Assembly: GCA_004554165.1 (NCBI GenBank)
Contig: SFNQ01000011.1
Span: 1 to 61,632 of the forward strand
Direction of reading: 5' to 3'
Length of the DNA: 61,632 bases
From: Clostridiales bacterium
GTDB taxonomy: Bacteria > Bacillota > Clostridia > Christensenellales > CAG-138
In this document: positions 61,327-61,632 of the stretch, piece after piece
Numbering within the stretch: the first letter of the stretch is position 1
Layout: each line of letters begins with the position of its first letter
The notes under the pieces: model-generated
Database searches by the model: none
The model's input: only the letters and a program-made list of their open reading frames with translations
What the model was told of the DNA's origin: nothing
Translations under genes and position numbers: made by a program

Positions 61327-61440
61327 TACTTTAGCCGGATCGTGGAGGAGCACAAGGGAAGCCCGGCTTAGGGATGATTACCAGATCATCGACGGGTTAT
61401 CAAATGTTTTCTACGAAAAGCTGTGTGTGATATAACGTTA
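61327..61440. other. Short debris before the transposase fragment
   Basis: Two short frames ending in stops (IVEEHKGSPA and DDYQIIDGLSNVFYEKL) look like C-terminal scraps. This is likely an insertion-site boundary. Confidence 0.35.
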
Positions 61441-61632
61441 GCTATAAACGAAGAGCAAAGCAGCTATAGCGCAAAGGATTTTCTGATGAAACTGATCACG
61501 CATGCGCCGTTCCCGATCCGGATGATACAGACAGATAACGGCGTGGAATTTACCAACGCGCTGATCGTGGTGAAGGCGAAGCACAGGACGCTGTTTGAGC
61601 AGGCGCTTGTGGACATGGGAATCGAGTACCAC
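61441..61632 (+). mobile_element. Transposase/integrase core fragment, cut by window end
   Basis: The frame from 61441 reads a DDE/rve-type core: SAKDFLMKLITHAPF, then IQTDNGVEFTN, holding the second catalytic Asp. This pattern fits IS481/IS3-like transposases. The 5' end is missing (a stop precedes it) and the 3' end is outside the window. It marks the right edge of the accessory region. Confidence 0.75.

Overview
The window comes from a spore-forming, acetate-producing anaerobic Firmicute of class Clostridia. Pointers are the rsmD-coaD-ylbJ-ylbK-ylbM gene order, ylbJ itself, a SCIFF peptide with its radical-SAM maturase, pta-ackA, a T-box in front of hisS, the recJ-apt-rel-dtd-hemZ order and ireB-ruvX-DUF1292. 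I cannot name the genus. There are no rRNA genes, tRNA genes or CRISPR arrays that I can see.

Positions 1-28500 are core genome: GC-rich, compact, mostly co-oriented operons. In order they hold rsmD-coaD-DivIVA-like, divergent ylbJ and patatin (ylbK), tmcAL, pta-ackA, scfA-scfB, recJ-apt, rel-dtd-MBL-hemZ, His T-box-hisS-aspS-rseC-trxA-glyA, iscR-iscS-iscU, yajC, a TIGR04086-type membrane protein, an orphan NMT1-type lipoprotein, and ireB-ruvX-DUF1292.

Positions 28500-61632 are accessory, with different codon use. The left edge holds an alpha/beta hydrolase and a dispersed repeat whose second copy is at window position 1; the right edge is a transposase fragment. Between them is what looks like one regulated system. 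A 7TM-type histidine kinase and a response regulator with a SARP-like output domain (30570-33147) are followed by four promoters. Each carries two TGCAAC-type hexamers 11 bp apart, exactly 11 bp upstream of the -10 box, as expected for SARP-type activation. These promoters head (i) a PAP2 phosphatase, a YhhN-like protein, a 1011-aa triple substrate-binding/permease fusion and its ATPase; (ii) a pseudo-receiver, a methyltransferase-YcaO fusion, a second YcaO, a set of Nif11-type leader peptides (three intact, three decayed) and NHLM-type exporters; (iii) a flavodoxin-fold oxidoreductase on the minus strand; (iv) a second ABC importer, a broken nucleotide cyclase, an alarmone-hydrolase-like HD protein, a STAS protein, and a LytS-sensor/SpoIIE-phosphatase/RsbW-kinase fusion.

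Two points stand out. Both importer ATPases end in a degenerate RsbW-like domain and sit beside a complete STAS/phosphatase/kinase switch with no sigma factor, so the switch may act on the transporters. The RiPP-like cores are Gly/Ala/Val-rich and almost free of Cys, so the two YcaO enzymes are unlikely to make ordinary thiazolines. The cluster may make a backbone-modified peptide of unknown class.
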